Shown here: positions 4,601-5,068 of the stretch, one piece after another
Position numbering within the stretch: position 1 is the stretch's first letter
How the letters are laid out: each line of letters starts with the position of its first letter
DNA from: Pseudomonadota bacterium
GTDB taxonomy: Bacteria > Pseudomonadota > Alphaproteobacteria > Rhodospirillales > Casp-alpha2
Assembly: GCA_022563215.1 (NCBI GenBank)
Contig: JADFNT010000153.1
Location: 1 to 5,068 of the forward strand
Direction: 5' to 3'
Length of the DNA: 5,068 nt
Position numbers and translations under genes: made by a program
The notes under the pieces: generated by a model
What the model saw: only the letters and a program-made list of their open reading frames with translations
The model's database searches: none
Told to the model about the DNA's origin: nothing

Positions 4601-5068
4601 ATGACTGAACGGCAAAAACCGACACCCAAAGCGGCCAAATTTTCTTCCGCTGGCGTTCCCGCCGCCGGCGCAACGGTGATCGAGGGGTATCTTAAGACCC
4701 TGCCCGGCGCGCCCGGGGTCTATCGGATGATCAACATCAAAGGCGACGTGCTTTATGTCGGCAAGGCGAAGAACCTGAAGAAAAGGGTTGCCAGCTACAC
4801 TCGCCCCGACCGGCAGCCGATCCGCACCCGGCGCATGATCGCCGAAACCGCCTCAATGGAATTCGTCACCACCCATACCGAGGCCGAGGCGCTGTTGTTG
4901 GAAGCCAACCTCATCAAGCGCTATCGGCCGCGCTACAACATCCTTTTGCGCGACGACAAATCCTTTCCGTCGATCCTGTTGACCGGCAACCATGCTTTCC
5001 CACAGGTTCTGAAGCACCGTGGCGCCGAGAGCCGCAAAGGGGCCTATTACGGCCCTTTCGCCTCCGTA
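4601..5068 (+). CDS. uvrC: UvrABC excinuclease subunit C, N-terminal part (cut by window end)
   Basis: Known role: UvrC makes the two incisions flanking a DNA lesion after UvrA/UvrB recognition in nucleotide excision repair; the N-terminal GIY-YIG nuclease domain makes the 3' cut. Seen: 156 residues with no stop before the window ends, out of roughly 600 or more in full-length UvrC. The GIY-YIG domain is complete in its key parts: GVY (39-41), [12 protein letters not shown] (52-63, including Arg62), and [18 protein letters not shown] (96-113) with the likely catalytic Glu101, then [11 protein letters not shown] (115-125) and YYGPF (149-153). A polar arm of about 25 residues precedes the domain ([15 protein letters not shown], 26-40), so the ATG at 4601 is reasonable, although no strong ribosome site is visible. 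It lies downstream of a 374-nt AT-rich gap and is probably transcribed from its own promoter. Confidence 0.95.
   Translation, partial: MTERQKPTPKAAKFSSAGVPAAGATVIEGYLKTLPGAPGVYRMINIKGDVLYVGKAKNLKKRVASYTRPDRQPIRTRRMIAETASMEFVTTHTEAEALLLEANLIKRYRPRYNILLRDDKSFPSILLTGNHAFPQVLKHRGAESRKGAYYGPFASV

Overview
This GC-rich window, with codon use to match, looks like chromosomal DNA from an alphaproteobacterium, probably a Rhodospirillales-type organism. That rests on the protein families, on an alphaproteobacterial-style divergent polysaccharide deacetylase directly before rppH, and on the long N-terminal arm of FolB. All genes read on the + strand. I see no mobile element, CRISPR array, tRNA or rRNA.

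Layout. (1) Positions 3-1304: membrane-anchored divergent polysaccharide deacetylase-like protein, probably cut at its 5' end by the window edge. (2) 1313-1837: rppH, the Nudix RNA pyrophosphohydrolase, 8 nt downstream. (3) 1834-2565: FkbM-family methyltransferase whose ATG overlaps the rppH stop codon. These three form a tight, probably co-transcribed block. (4) 2626-2889: small two-helix membrane protein of unknown function, preceded by a hairpin. (5) 2955-3725: short-chain reductase carrying pteridine reductase/FolM hallmarks. (6) 3807-4226: folB, dihydroneopterin aldolase, separated from the reductase by an 81-nt gap with two overlapping potential hairpins. (7) 4227-4600: 374-nt AT-rich intergenic region. 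(8) 4601 to the window end: N-terminal part of uvrC.

How the genes work together. The reductase and folB form a plausible pterin pair: FolB acts on dihydroneopterin in folate synthesis and has epimerase activity in some bacteria, while FolM/PTR1-type reductases reduce dihydropterins or dihydrofolate. The first block mixes cell-envelope and RNA-decay functions and looks like conserved gene order rather than a pathway. UvrC is a separate nucleotide-excision-repair gene.

The least ordinary part is the folB-uvrC gap. It holds a consensus DnaA box inside a perfect inverted repeat, a second near-match box, an IHF-consensus match, three TTAA-initiated 13-bp steps and candidate promoters. This could be an origin-like or DnaA-controlled region, but it is not proven. 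I found no clear evidence of a wholly new multi-gene system.
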